From Marinobacter panjinensis (GTDB lineage Bacteria > Pseudomonadota > Gammaproteobacteria > Pseudomonadales > Oleiphilaceae), in the NCBI RefSeq assembly GCF_005298175.1, contig NZ_SZYH01000001.1:1-64000 (forward strand): a stretch of 64,000 nucleotides of DNA. The letters are read 5' to 3'. Every line of letters starts with the position of its first letter. The stretch's first letter is position 1. A model generated the notes under the pieces. The model was given only the letters and a program-made list of their open reading frames with translations. It made no database searches and was not told the origin of the DNA. Of this stretch, positions 1 to 8,799 are shown in pieces. Position numbers and translations under genes: made by a program.

Positions 1-80
1 CCCGAACTCAGCAGTGAAACAGACCAGCGCCGATGGTAGTGTGGCTTCTGCCCATGTGAGAGTAGGTCATCGTCAGGCTC
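1..80 (+). rRNA. rrf: 5S ribosomal RNA, 3' portion
   Basis: The first ~80 bases match the conserved 3' two thirds of bacterial 5S rRNA: the 'CCGAACTCAG-AGTGAAAC' loop, 'GCGCCGATGGTAGTGTGG', and the closing 'GAGAGTAGGTCATCGTCAGG' stem strand. The 5' part and presumably the 23S gene lie left of the window. A Rho-independent terminator follows within 10 bases, so this is probably the end of an rRNA operon. The exact 3' end is uncertain by a few bases. Confidence 0.93.
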
Positions 81-89
81 TTAATACTG

Positions 90-126
90 AAAAACCCCCG
101 CGGCTTCGCCGACGGGGGTTTTTTAT
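90..126 (+). terminator. Rho-independent terminator of the rRNA operon (bidirectional)
   Basis: An A-rich arm and CCCCCG pair with CGGGGG and a T6 run. An inner CGGC/GCCG stem with a TTC loop adds stability. The hairpin is flanked by A's on the left and T's on the right, so it can also terminate the minus-strand kinase operon whose last gene stops at 145. Confidence 0.9.
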
Positions 127-144
127 TACCTGAATTAAAAAGGG

Positions 145-861
145 TCAGGGCAACCAGATCTCAAACACCCCACCGCCCAGGCTGCCACCATTATGCAGCC
201 GAATGGACCCGGTCCGGTCCCCTTCATTGTGCAGCTGAGCAACAGACGACGCGAAGAACAACCCCAGGCTGGTGCTGCCGCTCTTGAAGTTCAGGGATTT
301 GAAACTCGGTGTGCCGCTGTGCTGCATACTCTCCGGATAACCATCTCCGTCATCCTCAACGCCAACAACCAGGAAACCCTGCTGTTCTGAGGCAGTCAGT
401 TTGATCTTGCTCTTGGTGTAGCGAATGGCGTTGTTAATGGTGTTATTCAGCACGCCGGTCAGCAAATCTTCATCGAAGAACCCATTGATGTCATCGGCTT
501 CTATCGCCAGCTCGATACCCAGGCCCTCGAGAAGGGGGGTGTGCCGGGCCATATGCTCGGAAAGAAAGTCGGGGACGAAGTGTTCCTCAATGTGAGCCGA
601 CAGGTTGTTTTCACCAAGCCGGTAGATGCCCAGCAGTTGCACCAGATCATTGTGCATACGCTCGGCTTCATATTGCAGGGTATTGAAGCGGGAAGACTCA
701 CCCACCGAGTTACCTTGCTCCTGGCGCAGCTCATCTAGAGAATTCAGCAACATGCCCAGGGAATTCTTCATGTCATGAACGGCGGATGCCAGAACCATGG
801 AGAAGTCGATACTTTGAGACTCACGAGGACCAGAAGAGGTCTCCTGATTTTCGATGGTCAT
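145..861 (-). CDS. small cytoplasmic histidine kinase (HATPase domain)
   Basis: 238 residues with no membrane segment. The N-terminal part carries a histidine-box-like motif (VHDMKNSLGMLLNSLDEL, candidate phospho-accepting His29). The C-terminal half is an HATPase_c fold: N box NNTINNAIRYTKSK, G1 box VEDDGDGYP, G2-like TSLGLFFASSVAQLH. There is no sensor, HAMP or receiver domain, so it is probably driven by a partner. It is the last gene of a three-gene minus-strand cluster; its start overlaps the stop of the receiver-TPR gene by four bases (ATGA), implying translational coupling. I infer that it exchanges phosphate with that receiver; direction (kinase or phosphatase) cannot be read from sequence. 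Confidence 0.85.
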   Translation of the reverse strand: MTIENQETSSGPRESQSIDFSMVLASAVHDMKNSLGMLLNSLDELRQEQGNSVGESSRFNTLQYEAERMHNDLVQLLGIYRLGENNLSAHIEEHFVPDFLSEHMARHTPLLEGLGIELAIEADDINGFFDEDLLTGVLNNTINNAIRYTKSKIKLTASEQQGFLVVGVEDDGDGYPESMQHSGTPSFKSLNFKSGSTSLGLFFASSVAQLHNEGDRTGSIRLHNGGSLGGGVFEIWLP

Positions 862-2501
862 GACATCATTCCTTTCAGTTTTTTGCGCAGGGACATCAGG
901 CGTCGATACTGCCGGTGTTGCTCCGGCAACCCTGAGAGCTTGGCGAGGTATTTCTCACAGCGCTTCAACAGATCGCGGTCGTCTTGGGTTTCCTGGTACT
1001 TCTTCATCAGTACCTGCACCAGATTAAGGTTGAGTGAGGCGTGGGAGGGCACTATCTCAAGGGCCTGACTGAACGTCGAGGCGGCCTCGTCAAGCTTTCC
1101 TGCCTCAAACGCCTTGATGCCATCCCGGTTCAGGGACCTTGCCTGCAATTTTTGTCGGAATCCTACCGGCTCATCAAGCAGGTTCTCGATCTTCTGCAGC
1201 AATGTCGGATTATCCTGGCAGCGATTGGCCAGGGCTGTCAGCAGGGTTTTTGCTTCTTCGTCCCGGCCCAGCCGGAACAATGTCTTGGCATAATCCAGGC
1301 CGGCCTCGGGATCCATGAGGTCCGGATCGCCCAATTCGTCAGCAATACTCTCGATTGCCTTCTGGGCTTCGTTCATTCTGCCCTGGCCGGCATGAACCCG
1401 GGATTGCACAATGCGGCTGCGGACCTTGATATCCTCCTGGTCTGCGAAACGTTTTTCCATGCGCCGCAGAATGGTCAGAGCTTCGTCCGCATGAGCCGAA
1501 CCTTCGTCGGATGTATCGCCTTCGCTGAGATCCGACAGCGACTGGCCCAGCGCGAGGTAATGCTCGGAGCTGTCGTGAATAGAGTAGGTGCCCAGGGAAA
1601 CCGTTTGTCGCCATGCCTCCGATGCGGTCGACATGTCCTGATTGGAAGCTGCCAGTCCAGCCAGGTGCTTGTGTCGCAGGAGCGCGTTAGGGGAGTGCTC
1701 GGCGGCCTTCTCCAGGATTTGCTGTGCCTGGGTGGGGCGCCCCTGCTTCTCCAGTGCTTCGGCCAGCAGATCATAGGCTTCCATGTAGTCAGGATGTTTG
1801 CTGACCAGGTCTTTCAGGGTGACAACGGCATCGTCGTAGTTCTGGTTGGCCACCAGGATTTTGCCGCGCCCCGCCCTGGCCCAAGAGAGATCCCGCTGAG
1901 CCAGCACGTCGTCATAGATTTTCAGGGCATGGCTGAAATCGCCGACCTGGTAGTAAAGGTCGGCAAGGGTTTTCATCAGCCATGTCTTGTAACGGGGCTT
2001 CGCGGGTAGCGCCTGCAGGCAGAGGGAGATGGCTTCAGGGTAGTTTTCACGGTCGATTTCCCGATTGATGGGAAGTAAAGCGTTTCGCTGTGTGATCAGC
2101 CCGCTGAGCCGTTTTTCCAGCATGGCGCGGTTGATGGGTTTCGTCAGGTAGGCATCGGGCTGGTATTCCCTGGCGCCCATGACCATCTCCTTGGACGTCT
2201 CAGCGGTGACCATCAGGAACAGGGACGAGCGTTTCAGAAGTTTCTTGTGCCGCAGTTCCTCCAGAATGTGCTGGCCGTTCTTGCCGTCTCCCAGGTTGTA
2301 GTCGCACAGGACCACATCCACATGGTTGTAGGAACAGTACTGGACGGCGGTAGACGCATTGGGTAGAAGTTCGATCTTGTCAGCACCACAGCTTCGTAAC
2401 ATCTGCCTCATGGACAGGCGAAAATTTTCGAAGTCATCGACAACCAGATAACTGAGTTTGGCAAAGGTGTTACCGATGGCGGTGTCTGTTGAATCGGTCA
2501 T
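858..2501 (-). CDS. response regulator receiver-TPR protein
   Basis: 547 residues. Residues ~16-130 form a CheY-like receiver with the acidic pair D22/D23, phospho-acceptor D67 (VLCDYNLGDG), T99 and K121 (YLTKPI). The rest is a chain of helical tetratricopeptide-like repeats (for example around WARAGRGKILVANQNYDDAV and YDLLAEALEKQGRPTQAQQI). There is no DNA-binding domain, so output is likely by protein-protein contact. It overlaps the upstream hybrid kinase and the downstream small kinase by four bases each, so the three are almost certainly made together. The exact physiological output is unknown; carbon-source sensing is inferred from the neighbours. Confidence 0.87.
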   Translation of the reverse strand: MTDSTDTAIGNTFAKLSYLVVDDFENFRLSMRQMLRSCGADKIELLPNASTAVQYCSYNHVDVVLCDYNLGDGKNGQHILEELRHKKLLKRSSLFLMVTAETSKEMVMGAREYQPDAYLTKPINRAMLEKRLSGLITQRNALLPINREIDRENYPEAISLCLQALPAKPRYKTWLMKTLADLYYQVGDFSHALKIYDDVLAQRDLSWARAGRGKILVANQNYDDAVVTLKDLVSKHPDYMEAYDLLAEALEKQGRPTQAQQILEKAAEHSPNALLRHKHLAGLAASNQDMSTASEAWRQTVSLGTYSIHDSSEHYLALGQSLSDLSEGDTSDEGSAHADEALTILRRMEKRFADQEDIKVRSRIVQSRVHAGQGRMNEAQKAIESIADELGDPDLMDPEAGLDYAKTLFRLGRDEEAKTLLTALANRCQDNPTLLQKIENLLDEPVGFRQKLQARSLNRDGIKAFEAGKLDEAASTFSQALEIVPSHASLNLNLVQVLMKKYQETQDDRDLLKRCEKYLAKLSGLPEQHRQYRRLMSLRKKLKGMMS

Positions 2502-5500
2502 GGGCGCTTCTGTTTGAGTAACTTGTTAACCACAGCCCTGAGGGCCGCTGGCTTAACAGGTTTGTAAAGAATCTGATAACCCCTGCCAATAGCATCTTCC
2601 CTGACTTCCGGGGCCATGTAGCCGGTAATAAGTATGCCAGGTATATCATTGGTTGCCTCTTCTCTCAATGCGTCCATTGCGTCCAGACCATTACGGTTAT
2701 CATCAAGCTGATAATCCGCCAGGATGATGTCCGGTTCTGTGCCGTTCAGCTTGTAGCGCGCATCTTCGAGGCTTTCGGCGGTGGTGACGTCACACTGCCA
2801 GTTGTCCAGAAGAGCACTCATGCCATGAAGGATGGCAGGGTCGTTGTCGATGCACAGCACGTGTAACCCTCCCAGGCTGGAGAGGCGCCGTGGTGCGGTG
2901 GCGGGCTTGGCAGCGTTCTGTTCGCTGTGTTCGGGGGCAGCGACCGGTACGGTGATGCTGAACACACTCCCCAGACCCTGAACAGAGCGAACATTGACCG
3001 GATGGTTGAGCATGCCGCAGATACGGTCAACAATGGCCAGCCCCAGGCCCAGCCCCTTTTTATCCCGGCCCTGCTGGAAACGGCGAAACTCCTCAAAGAT
3101 ATGGGCGAGCTGGTCGTCCGGAATACCCGGCCCGGTATCCCAGACTTCGATGCGAATATAACCCTTCAGACGGCGGCACCCGAGCAGGATCCTCCCGCTG
3201 GGGGTATATCGGATGGCATTGGAAAGAAAGTTCTGGATCACCCGTCTGAGCAGTTTGGAGTCAGAGCGTATCCAGGCACTGCTGGGCACCACGTGCAGAT
3301 CCAGGCCCTGATCCTTGGCGATGGCGGAAAAATCCGTAGCCAGGTGACGCATGATCTCGTTGACCGGGAACACGCCGATATCCGGCTCCAGAGCGCCCGC
3401 GTCCAGTTTGGAAATGTCCAGCAGGGTGCTGATAATTTCCTCGGCGGCCCCCAGAGAGCTGTCGATATGTTCCACCAGTTCCGTCATTTCCGGGTCACGG
3501 GCCTTGCCGGCAAGCGCAGACGTGAACAGACGGGCCGCGTTCAGCGGCTGTAGCAAATCGTGACTGGCTGACGCGAGGAAGCGGGTTTTGCTCTGGTTAG
3601 CCTGCTCGGCAACCGACTTGGCCTTGAGCATCTGCTCGTTGATTACCTGCAACTCCTGGGTGCGTTCCTTCACCCGTTGTTCCAGATAGATATTGGTTTC
3701 CTTCAGCGCCTGTTCGGTGCGGCGCATGGCAGTGATGTCCTGGAAGGTGGTCACATAACCGCCGCCGGGAATCGGGCTGCCGTCAATTCGCAGCACGGTG
3801 CCGTCCGGTCGCTGACGCTCGTAGGACATGGCTCGGCCCTCCCGCATCTTGCTGCAACGGTCGGTAATAATCTCGTCAATACGTCTTGCCGGCAGATTGG
3901 TATTGGTCAGGTTGTAGCGCATCAGGTCTTCCACCGGCCGTCCGACCCGGACAAAACCGGCGGGGTAGTTGAATTGCTCCAGGTAGCGTTGATTCCATAC
4001 CACCAGCTGTTGCTGATGATTCACCACTGAAACGCCCAGGCTGATATTCTCAATGGCGGACTGCAGGAGCTCGCGGCTGAACGTCATGGCCTGGGAGGCT
4101 TCATCGACAATGCTGACAACGTCCTCGATCTGCATGTCCCGGCCGGTCAGGGTCGACTCAAGCACAACTCTGGCGGTTGACGCGCCGATGACTGAGGCCA
4201 GCTGGCGTTCGATAAACTTCATCAGGTGCGATGAAGCAGGGCGGTGAAGGTGCAGGCGGATGGCGTTGCGCCGTTCATAGTTGCGGAATATGGCCTCCGC
4301 CCGCTCCTCTCCCATAAAGCGGTCAGCAATGGCCTGGAGGTCAGATGTCAGGATTTCACCCTGCCAGCTTTGTTGCTGGGGTGTTTCCGCTTTTGGCTGG
4401 GGGTCCTGGAAGAACGAAGCGATCTGGATTTTTTCCCGCACCCGTTGGCGGGTGAGCATGGACAGCACGATGTAGGTGACGGTGTTGATGCCAAGGCTCC
4501 AGATGATGCCATGGCTGATCTGGTCGAGCTCGGAGCCGAACAGGGCCGTTGGCCTGGTCCAGTTGATTCCCCAGATACCCTGTTCGATGAGGGTATCGTT
4601 CAGCCATCCGGTTGAAGCCAGTGCCGGTAGCAACAGGGTGTAGCACCACATAAGGAACCCGAGCCCCAGCCCCCATACCGCGCCCGTATGGTTGCCCCTG
4701 CGCCAGAGGATGCCCCCCACCAGGGCAGGGCCAAACTGGGCTGCTGCAGCAAACGAGAGGAGCCCGAAAGCCGTCAGGCTGTAGTCTTCCCCGGCCATAC
4801 GATAAAAACCGTAGGCAGTTAACAGAACCACGAAGATGGCCACACGGCGGATGCTCAGCAGCAGGTAGCTGAGATCCGAGCGTTTGTTCATGCCGGGGCG
4901 GAAAAATTTCAGCAGGGCGGGCATGATGATTTCGTTGCTCACCATGGTGGCGATGGCCACGGAACAGACAATCACCATTGCAGCGGCGGCCGAGCCACCG
5001 CCGAGAAATGCCAGTATGGCGAGCCATTGTTCGCCGGCAGCAATAGGCAGGTTGAGAATCAGGATGTCGGGATCCGAGGAACCGATTTCCGGCGACAGAA
5101 GTCCGGCCGCGGCAATGGGCAGGACAAAGGCACTGGCGATAATCAGGTAGATGGGCATGGCCCACCGGGCAGTTTCGAAATCCCGGTAGTCGGTGTTCTC
5201 TACCACCATAACGTGAAACTGCCGTGGCAGGCAGATAATGGCAAGCATGGCCACCAGCGTCTGGGTAATAAAGGCTGGTGCCTCTATTCCGTCCGTTGTC
5301 AGGGTGCCCACCAGTCCGGCCTCACGGACATTGCCCCAGAGATCACCGAAACCACCGTAAAGGCCATAGCCCACAAACAGCCCGACAGCCACAAAGGCAA
5401 CAATCTTGATCAGTGATTCGAAGGCAATCGCCTGAATCATGCCGCGATGGTGTTCCGTGGACTCCAGGTGCCGGGTGCCGAACAGCACAGTAAACACCGC

Positions 5501-6016
5501 CAGCACAAGGGTGATGTACCAGGCAGAGTCGTTCCAGGCGGCTGTGCTCAGCTCGGTATGGGTCGTTCCAGCGCCGGAAAGAACGTTGAAGCCCATGGAG
5601 ATGGCTTTTAACTGGAGCGCAATGTAGGGAACGCTTCCAATGAGCGCAAAGATGGCGACCATGGCCGCCAGGGACTGGGATTTGCCATACCGCGAGGCAA
5701 TGAAGTCAGCGATGGAGGTGCTGTTGTTGCGCTTACTGATGAAGATGATGCGGCGAAGAAGGGGAGCGCCGAACACGAACACCAGCAAGGGGCCCAGATA
5801 GATGGGCAGGAAGCCCAGCCCTTCCTGGGTAGCACGCCCGACAGCACCGTAGAAGGTCCAGGAGGTGAAATAGACTGCAAGGGACAGGGCATAGACATGG
5901 GTTCTTGCCCAACGCCGGCGATAGAGCCCGGGATGGCGGTCACCAGCCCAGGCAATGGCAAACAGCAGCGAGATGTAAGTGATCGAAATGAGGACTAACA
6001 GCCAGCCACTGAGCAT
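2498..6016 (-). CDS. SLC5-domain hybrid sensor histidine kinase (CrbS/MxtR-like)
   Basis: 1172 residues. Residues ~1-520 form a polytopic sodium:solute symporter-like (SLC5) membrane domain starting at MLSGWLLVLISITYISLLFA. A linker leads to a PAS domain (~650-770), a coiled coil, a HisKA domain with phospho-acceptor H819 (FLASASHDLLQPLNAARLF), an HATPase domain (NAIRYTPSG, DTGPGIPDD, GLGLGLAIVDRI) and a C-terminal receiver with D1101 (ILADYQLDD) and the KPVK lysine motif. This layout matches the CrbS/MxtR family, which controls acetate/acetyl-CoA synthetase metabolism in Vibrio and Pseudomonas; CbrA lacks the receiver. Upstream lie a symporter gene pair and a small membrane protein. Ligand assignment is inference. 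Confidence 0.9.
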   Translation of the reverse strand: MLSGWLLVLISITYISLLFAIAWAGDRHPGLYRRRWARTHVYALSLAVYFTSWTFYGAVGRATQEGLGFLPIYLGPLLVFVFGAPLLRRIIFISKRNNSTSIADFIASRYGKSQSLAAMVAIFALIGSVPYIALQLKAISMGFNVLSGAGTTHTELSTAAWNDSAWYITLVLAVFTVLFGTRHLESTEHHRGMIQAIAFESLIKIVAFVAVGLFVGYGLYGGFGDLWGNVREAGLVGTLTTDGIEAPAFITQTLVAMLAIICLPRQFHVMVVENTDYRDFETARWAMPIYLIIASAFVLPIAAAGLLSPEIGSSDPDILILNLPIAAGEQWLAILAFLGGGSAAAAMVIVCSVAIATMVSNEIIMPALLKFFRPGMNKRSDLSYLLLSIRRVAIFVVLLTAYGFYRMAGEDYSLTAFGLLSFAAAAQFGPALVGGILWRRGNHTGAVWGLGLGFLMWCYTLLLPALASTGWLNDTLIEQGIWGINWTRPTALFGSELDQISHGIIWSLGINTVTYIVLSMLTRQRVREKIQIASFFQDPQPKAETPQQQSWQGEILTSDLQAIADRFMGEERAEAIFRNYERRNAIRLHLHRPASSHLMKFIERQLASVIGASTARVVLESTLTGRDMQIEDVVSIVDEASQAMTFSRELLQSAIENISLGVSVVNHQQQLVVWNQRYLEQFNYPAGFVRVGRPVEDLMRYNLTNTNLPARRIDEIITDRCSKMREGRAMSYERQRPDGTVLRIDGSPIPGGGYVTTFQDITAMRRTEQALKETNIYLEQRVKERTQELQVINEQMLKAKSVAEQANQSKTRFLASASHDLLQPLNAARLFTSALAGKARDPEMTELVEHIDSSLGAAEEIISTLLDISKLDAGALEPDIGVFPVNEIMRHLATDFSAIAKDQGLDLHVVPSSAWIRSDSKLLRRVIQNFLSNAIRYTPSGRILLGCRRLKGYIRIEVWDTGPGIPDDQLAHIFEEFRRFQQGRDKKGLGLGLAIVDRICGMLNHPVNVRSVQGLGSVFSITVPVAAPEHSEQNAAKPATAPRRLSSLGGLHVLCIDNDPAILHGMSALLDNWQCDVTTAESLEDARYKLNGTEPDIILADYQLDDNRNGLDAMDALREEATNDIPGILITGYMAPEVREDAIGRGYQILYKPVKPAALRAVVNKLLKQKRP

Positions 6017-6068
6017 AAACAGGCTTTCCCAGAGTACGATGAACAGACGTCAGGCCCGGTAACCGGAT

Positions 6069-6575
6069 CTACTGGTCGCAGGCAAGCTCCAGCAACGGGT
6101 CGTCTTCGGGCAATGTTCGGAGTGCACTGGTATCCAGACTCTTTTCGCCCTTGAGGGGGACCAGCTCACGCGAATCACAGTTTAGCAGATACATTTTCTG
6201 GGACACCGCATCGGTGTAGGACTGCTCGAAGCGGTAAAGGCTGAAGCGAACAATATTCTGTTCAGGGTCGTCCACCATAATGCTGTTGGTATCCAGAACG
6301 GTAAAAGCAGCGATCTGTGGCACAACATAGGCCCATGGCCGCCACGGCGCGCCATATTCCTCGGTGCTGACGACAACAGCCTCTTCCGGGAGCTGCGTCT
6401 GCTTGAGATCAAACCAGGTGTACTCCATGTATATCAGGTAACCCAGCATGCCCGCGCCGGCAAATACCGGAATAATCCACTTGGGGGCTTTTTGTCGGGT
6501 GATGGCACGGATAGTGAGGGCGATACCGGCGGCGCCGAGACCACAGAATACTGTCGCCACAAAAGTCCAGAACAT
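6069..6575 (-). CDS. small membrane protein of unknown function
   Basis: 168 residues from the ATG at 6575, preceded by a GAGGA ribosome site; a longer reading from a TTG at 6611 would run through a terminator hairpin and is rejected. Two N-terminal membrane segments (FWTFVATVFCGLGAAGIAL and IIPVFAGAGMLGYLIYMEY) are followed by a soluble domain of about 110 residues (AYVVPQIAAFTVLDTNSIMV; two Cys near the C terminus). I do not recognise the family. It lies 52 bases before the hybrid kinase and after the symporter terminator, so it may be co-transcribed with the sensor genes. Confidence 0.75.
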   Translation of the reverse strand: MFWTFVATVFCGLGAAGIALTIRAITRQKAPKWIIPVFAGAGMLGYLIYMEYTWFDLKQTQLPEEAVVVSTEEYGAPWRPWAYVVPQIAAFTVLDTNSIMVDDPEQNIVRFSLYRFEQSYTDAVSQKMYLLNCDSRELVPLKGEKSLDTSALRTLPEDDPLLELACDQ

Positions 6576-6590
6576 ATGATTGATTCCTCG

Positions 6591-6625
6591 AAAAAAAACG
6601 GGCTTCCCCAATGAGGAAGCCCGTT
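6591..6625 (-). terminator. Rho-independent terminator after the symporter gene
   Basis: Read on the minus strand, an 11-bp perfect stem (AACGGGCTTCC / GGAAGCCCGTT, 7-base loop) is followed by a run of T's (6598-6591). It lies 48 bases after the symporter stop codon and ends only 15 bases before the start codon of the next gene, which leaves no room for a separate promoter between them. Confidence 0.92.
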
Positions 6626-6672
6626 CAGGTTCAGCCAGTCAGATTGTCATCTGCCGTTGGCTGATGTGTTGC

Positions 6673-8442
6673 TTAGTGGTCAGTAGCTTTGCCGGAACCG
6701 CGTGGGTAACGGACGCTTTCGACCAGTTCCTGAATCTCAATGGGCGGCTCTTCGGTCGCATGAGAGACCGCAAAGGCTACCGCAAAGTTGATGATTGCAC
6801 CAACTGCACCGAACGACAGTGGGGAAATGCCCAGCAGCCAGTTGTCCGGAGTGTTGGCCAGGTTGTTGGTTCCCGGAATGAAGAACCAGCCAAGGAAGAT
6901 GAAGATGTAGACCAGGGTAGCACCCAGGCCAGCCAACATTCCCGAGATGGCGCCCACATTGTTAATGCGCTTGAAGAAGATACCCATCATCAGCGCCGGG
7001 AACAGCGAGGCAGCCGCGATACCGAAGGCCAGAGCTACCACCTGTGCGGCGAACCCTGGAGGGTTGGCGCCAAGGTAGGTAGCCAGCACTATGGCAACGG
7101 CCATGGAGATACGTGCCGCCAGCAGTTCCCCTTTCTCCGAGATGTTGGGGTTGAAGCCACCTTTGATCAGGTCGTGACTCACCGCAGACGATATTGCCAG
7201 CAACAGACCAGCCGCTGTCGACAAGGCCGCCGCAAGACCACCAGCCGCAATCAGACCGATAACCCAGCCTGGCAGGTTGGCAATCTCGGGGTTGGCCAAT
7301 ACCAGAATGTCGTTGTTGTAGGTGAATTCGTTGCCTTCCCAGCCGCGGGCTTCCGCCTCGTCTGCGAACTCGGCATTACCATCGTTGTAGAACTGGATGC
7401 GGCCGTCGTTGTTCTTGTCTTCGAACTGGATCAGGCCAGTAACTTCCCACTCCTGAATCCACTGCGGCCGGTCATCATATTCGATGGCCTGACCCTGGAC
7501 GCCATCCGGATAGATGGTGGTCATCAGGTTCAGTCGAGCCATGGATGCAACTGCAGGCGCAGTCAGGTACAGCAGGGCGATGAACACCAGCGCCCAGCCA
7601 GCGGACCAGCGTGCGTCTGCAACCTTGGGTACGGTGAAGAAGCGGATGATAACGTGAGGCAGACCAGCAGTACCGATCATCAGAGACAGGGTAAACAGAA
7701 CCATGTTCAGTTTGTTGTCCACGTCTGCCGTGTAGTCCCGGAAGCCGAGTTCAGTGATAACCTGGTCCAGCTTCTCCAGCAGGGGAAGTCCCGAATCAAC
7801 GTGAGTCGAGAACAGGCCAAGCGGAGGCAGCGGGTTGCCAGTCAGTTGCAGTGAGATGAACACCGCTGGAATGGTGTACGCAATGATCAGTACGCAATAC
7901 TGGGCCACCTGAGTATAGGTGATGCCTTTCATGCCGCCCAGTACCGCGTAAATGAAGATCACGATTGCCGCGATGATCAGACCCATGGTGGCGTCCACTT
8001 CCAGGAACCGGGAGAAAGCTACACCGGCACCGGCCATCTGGCCGATAACGTAGGTAACCGACGCCACGATCAGACAGGCTACAGCCACAAACCGTGCATT
8101 TCGGCTGTAGAACCGGTCACCGATGAACTCGGGAACCGTGAACTTGCCGAACTTACGCAGGTAAGGTGCAAGCAGCATGGCCAGCAGCACATAACCACCG
8201 GTCCAGCCCATCAGGAAGGTTGAGTTGGCATAACCACCAGCGGCAATCAGGCCCGCCATGGAAATAAAGGATGCCGCAGACATCCAGTCAGCACCGATAG
8301 CGGCACCGTTGGTGATTGGATGAACGCCGCCACCCGCGACGTAGAAATCACTTGTACTACCGGCACGCGCCCAGACGGCGATACCGATATAGAGGGCGAA
8401 TGAACCGCCTACGAATAACAGGTTGATTATAAACTGATCCAT
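6673..8442 (-). CDS. sodium:solute symporter, VC_2705/ActP-like
   Basis: 589 residues, polytopic SLC5 family. It begins MDQFIINLLFVGGSFALYIG and contains family-typical stretches (GADWMSAASFISMAGLIAAG, GGLAAALSTAAGLLLAISSA). A hydrophilic segment (~309-390) includes an EF-hand-like loop at 342-353 (DKNNDGRIQFYN). The family is annotated as cation/acetate-type symport; the substrate here is inferred to be a short carboxylate. It starts 6 bases after its small partner subunit (GGAG ribosome site) and ends before a strong terminator. The pairing with a DUF4212 subunit is characteristic of the VC_2705 subfamily. Confidence 0.9.
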   Translation of the reverse strand: MDQFIINLLFVGGSFALYIGIAVWARAGSTSDFYVAGGGVHPITNGAAIGADWMSAASFISMAGLIAAGGYANSTFLMGWTGGYVLLAMLLAPYLRKFGKFTVPEFIGDRFYSRNARFVAVACLIVASVTYVIGQMAGAGVAFSRFLEVDATMGLIIAAIVIFIYAVLGGMKGITYTQVAQYCVLIIAYTIPAVFISLQLTGNPLPPLGLFSTHVDSGLPLLEKLDQVITELGFRDYTADVDNKLNMVLFTLSLMIGTAGLPHVIIRFFTVPKVADARWSAGWALVFIALLYLTAPAVASMARLNLMTTIYPDGVQGQAIEYDDRPQWIQEWEVTGLIQFEDKNNDGRIQFYNDGNAEFADEAEARGWEGNEFTYNNDILVLANPEIANLPGWVIGLIAAGGLAAALSTAAGLLLAISSAVSHDLIKGGFNPNISEKGELLAARISMAVAIVLATYLGANPPGFAAQVVALAFGIAAASLFPALMMGIFFKRINNVGAISGMLAGLGATLVYIFIFLGWFFIPGTNNLANTPDNWLLGISPLSFGAVGAIINFAVAFAVSHATEEPPIEIQELVESVRYPRGSGKATDH

Positions 8443-8448
8443 TCGAAC

Positions 8449-8712
8449 TTACTCCTCATGCACGTCGAATTTTTCATCGAGCTTGTTCATTCGCCATGCG
8501 TAATGAAAGATCAGCGCGATGAAGGTAAGAATCGAACCCTGTTGGGCGAACCAGAAACCGAGGTCGGTTCCGCCGATAGGGATTCCGGCGAGCATGGGGC
8601 GAAGCAATATGGCGAATCCATAAGATACCAGGGCCCAGACGATCAGGCTCCCGAATATCAGGCGAAGGTTCGCCTTCCAGTAATTCACAGCATCGTAGTC
8701 ATGACCTGACAT
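8449..8712 (-). CDS. DUF4212 small subunit of sodium:solute symporter
   Basis: 87 residues with two predicted membrane helices (LRLIFGSLIVWALVSYGFA and GSILTFIALIFHYAWRM). It matches the small 'putative solute:sodium symporter small subunit' (DUF4212) family that is always encoded just before a VC_2705-type symporter. Start ATG at 8712 has a GGAG site eight bases upstream. It is the first gene of the symporter operon, and the 209 bases upstream carry the only obvious regulatory region of the block. Confidence 0.9.
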   Translation of the reverse strand: MSGHDYDAVNYWKANLRLIFGSLIVWALVSYGFAILLRPMLAGIPIGGTDLGFWFAQQGSILTFIALIFHYAWRMNKLDEKFDVHEE

Positions 8713-8799
8713 AGGATCACTCCTGTTTTGTTGTTGTGGGGGTTGGGTGGGTTTTCTGTGACGTGTTTTTTGTAGAGAAATTATTATTCATATAGTTCT

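Noticed and set aside
6576..6611. TTG start for the small membrane protein at 6611
   Set aside because: The extra 12 codons are the symporter terminator hairpin read through; the ATG at 6575 has a proper ribosome site.
6580..7854. 424-codon open frame on the plus strand across the symporter
   Set aside because: Antisense to the symporter and starting near a terminator hairpin of the other strand; no domain seen.
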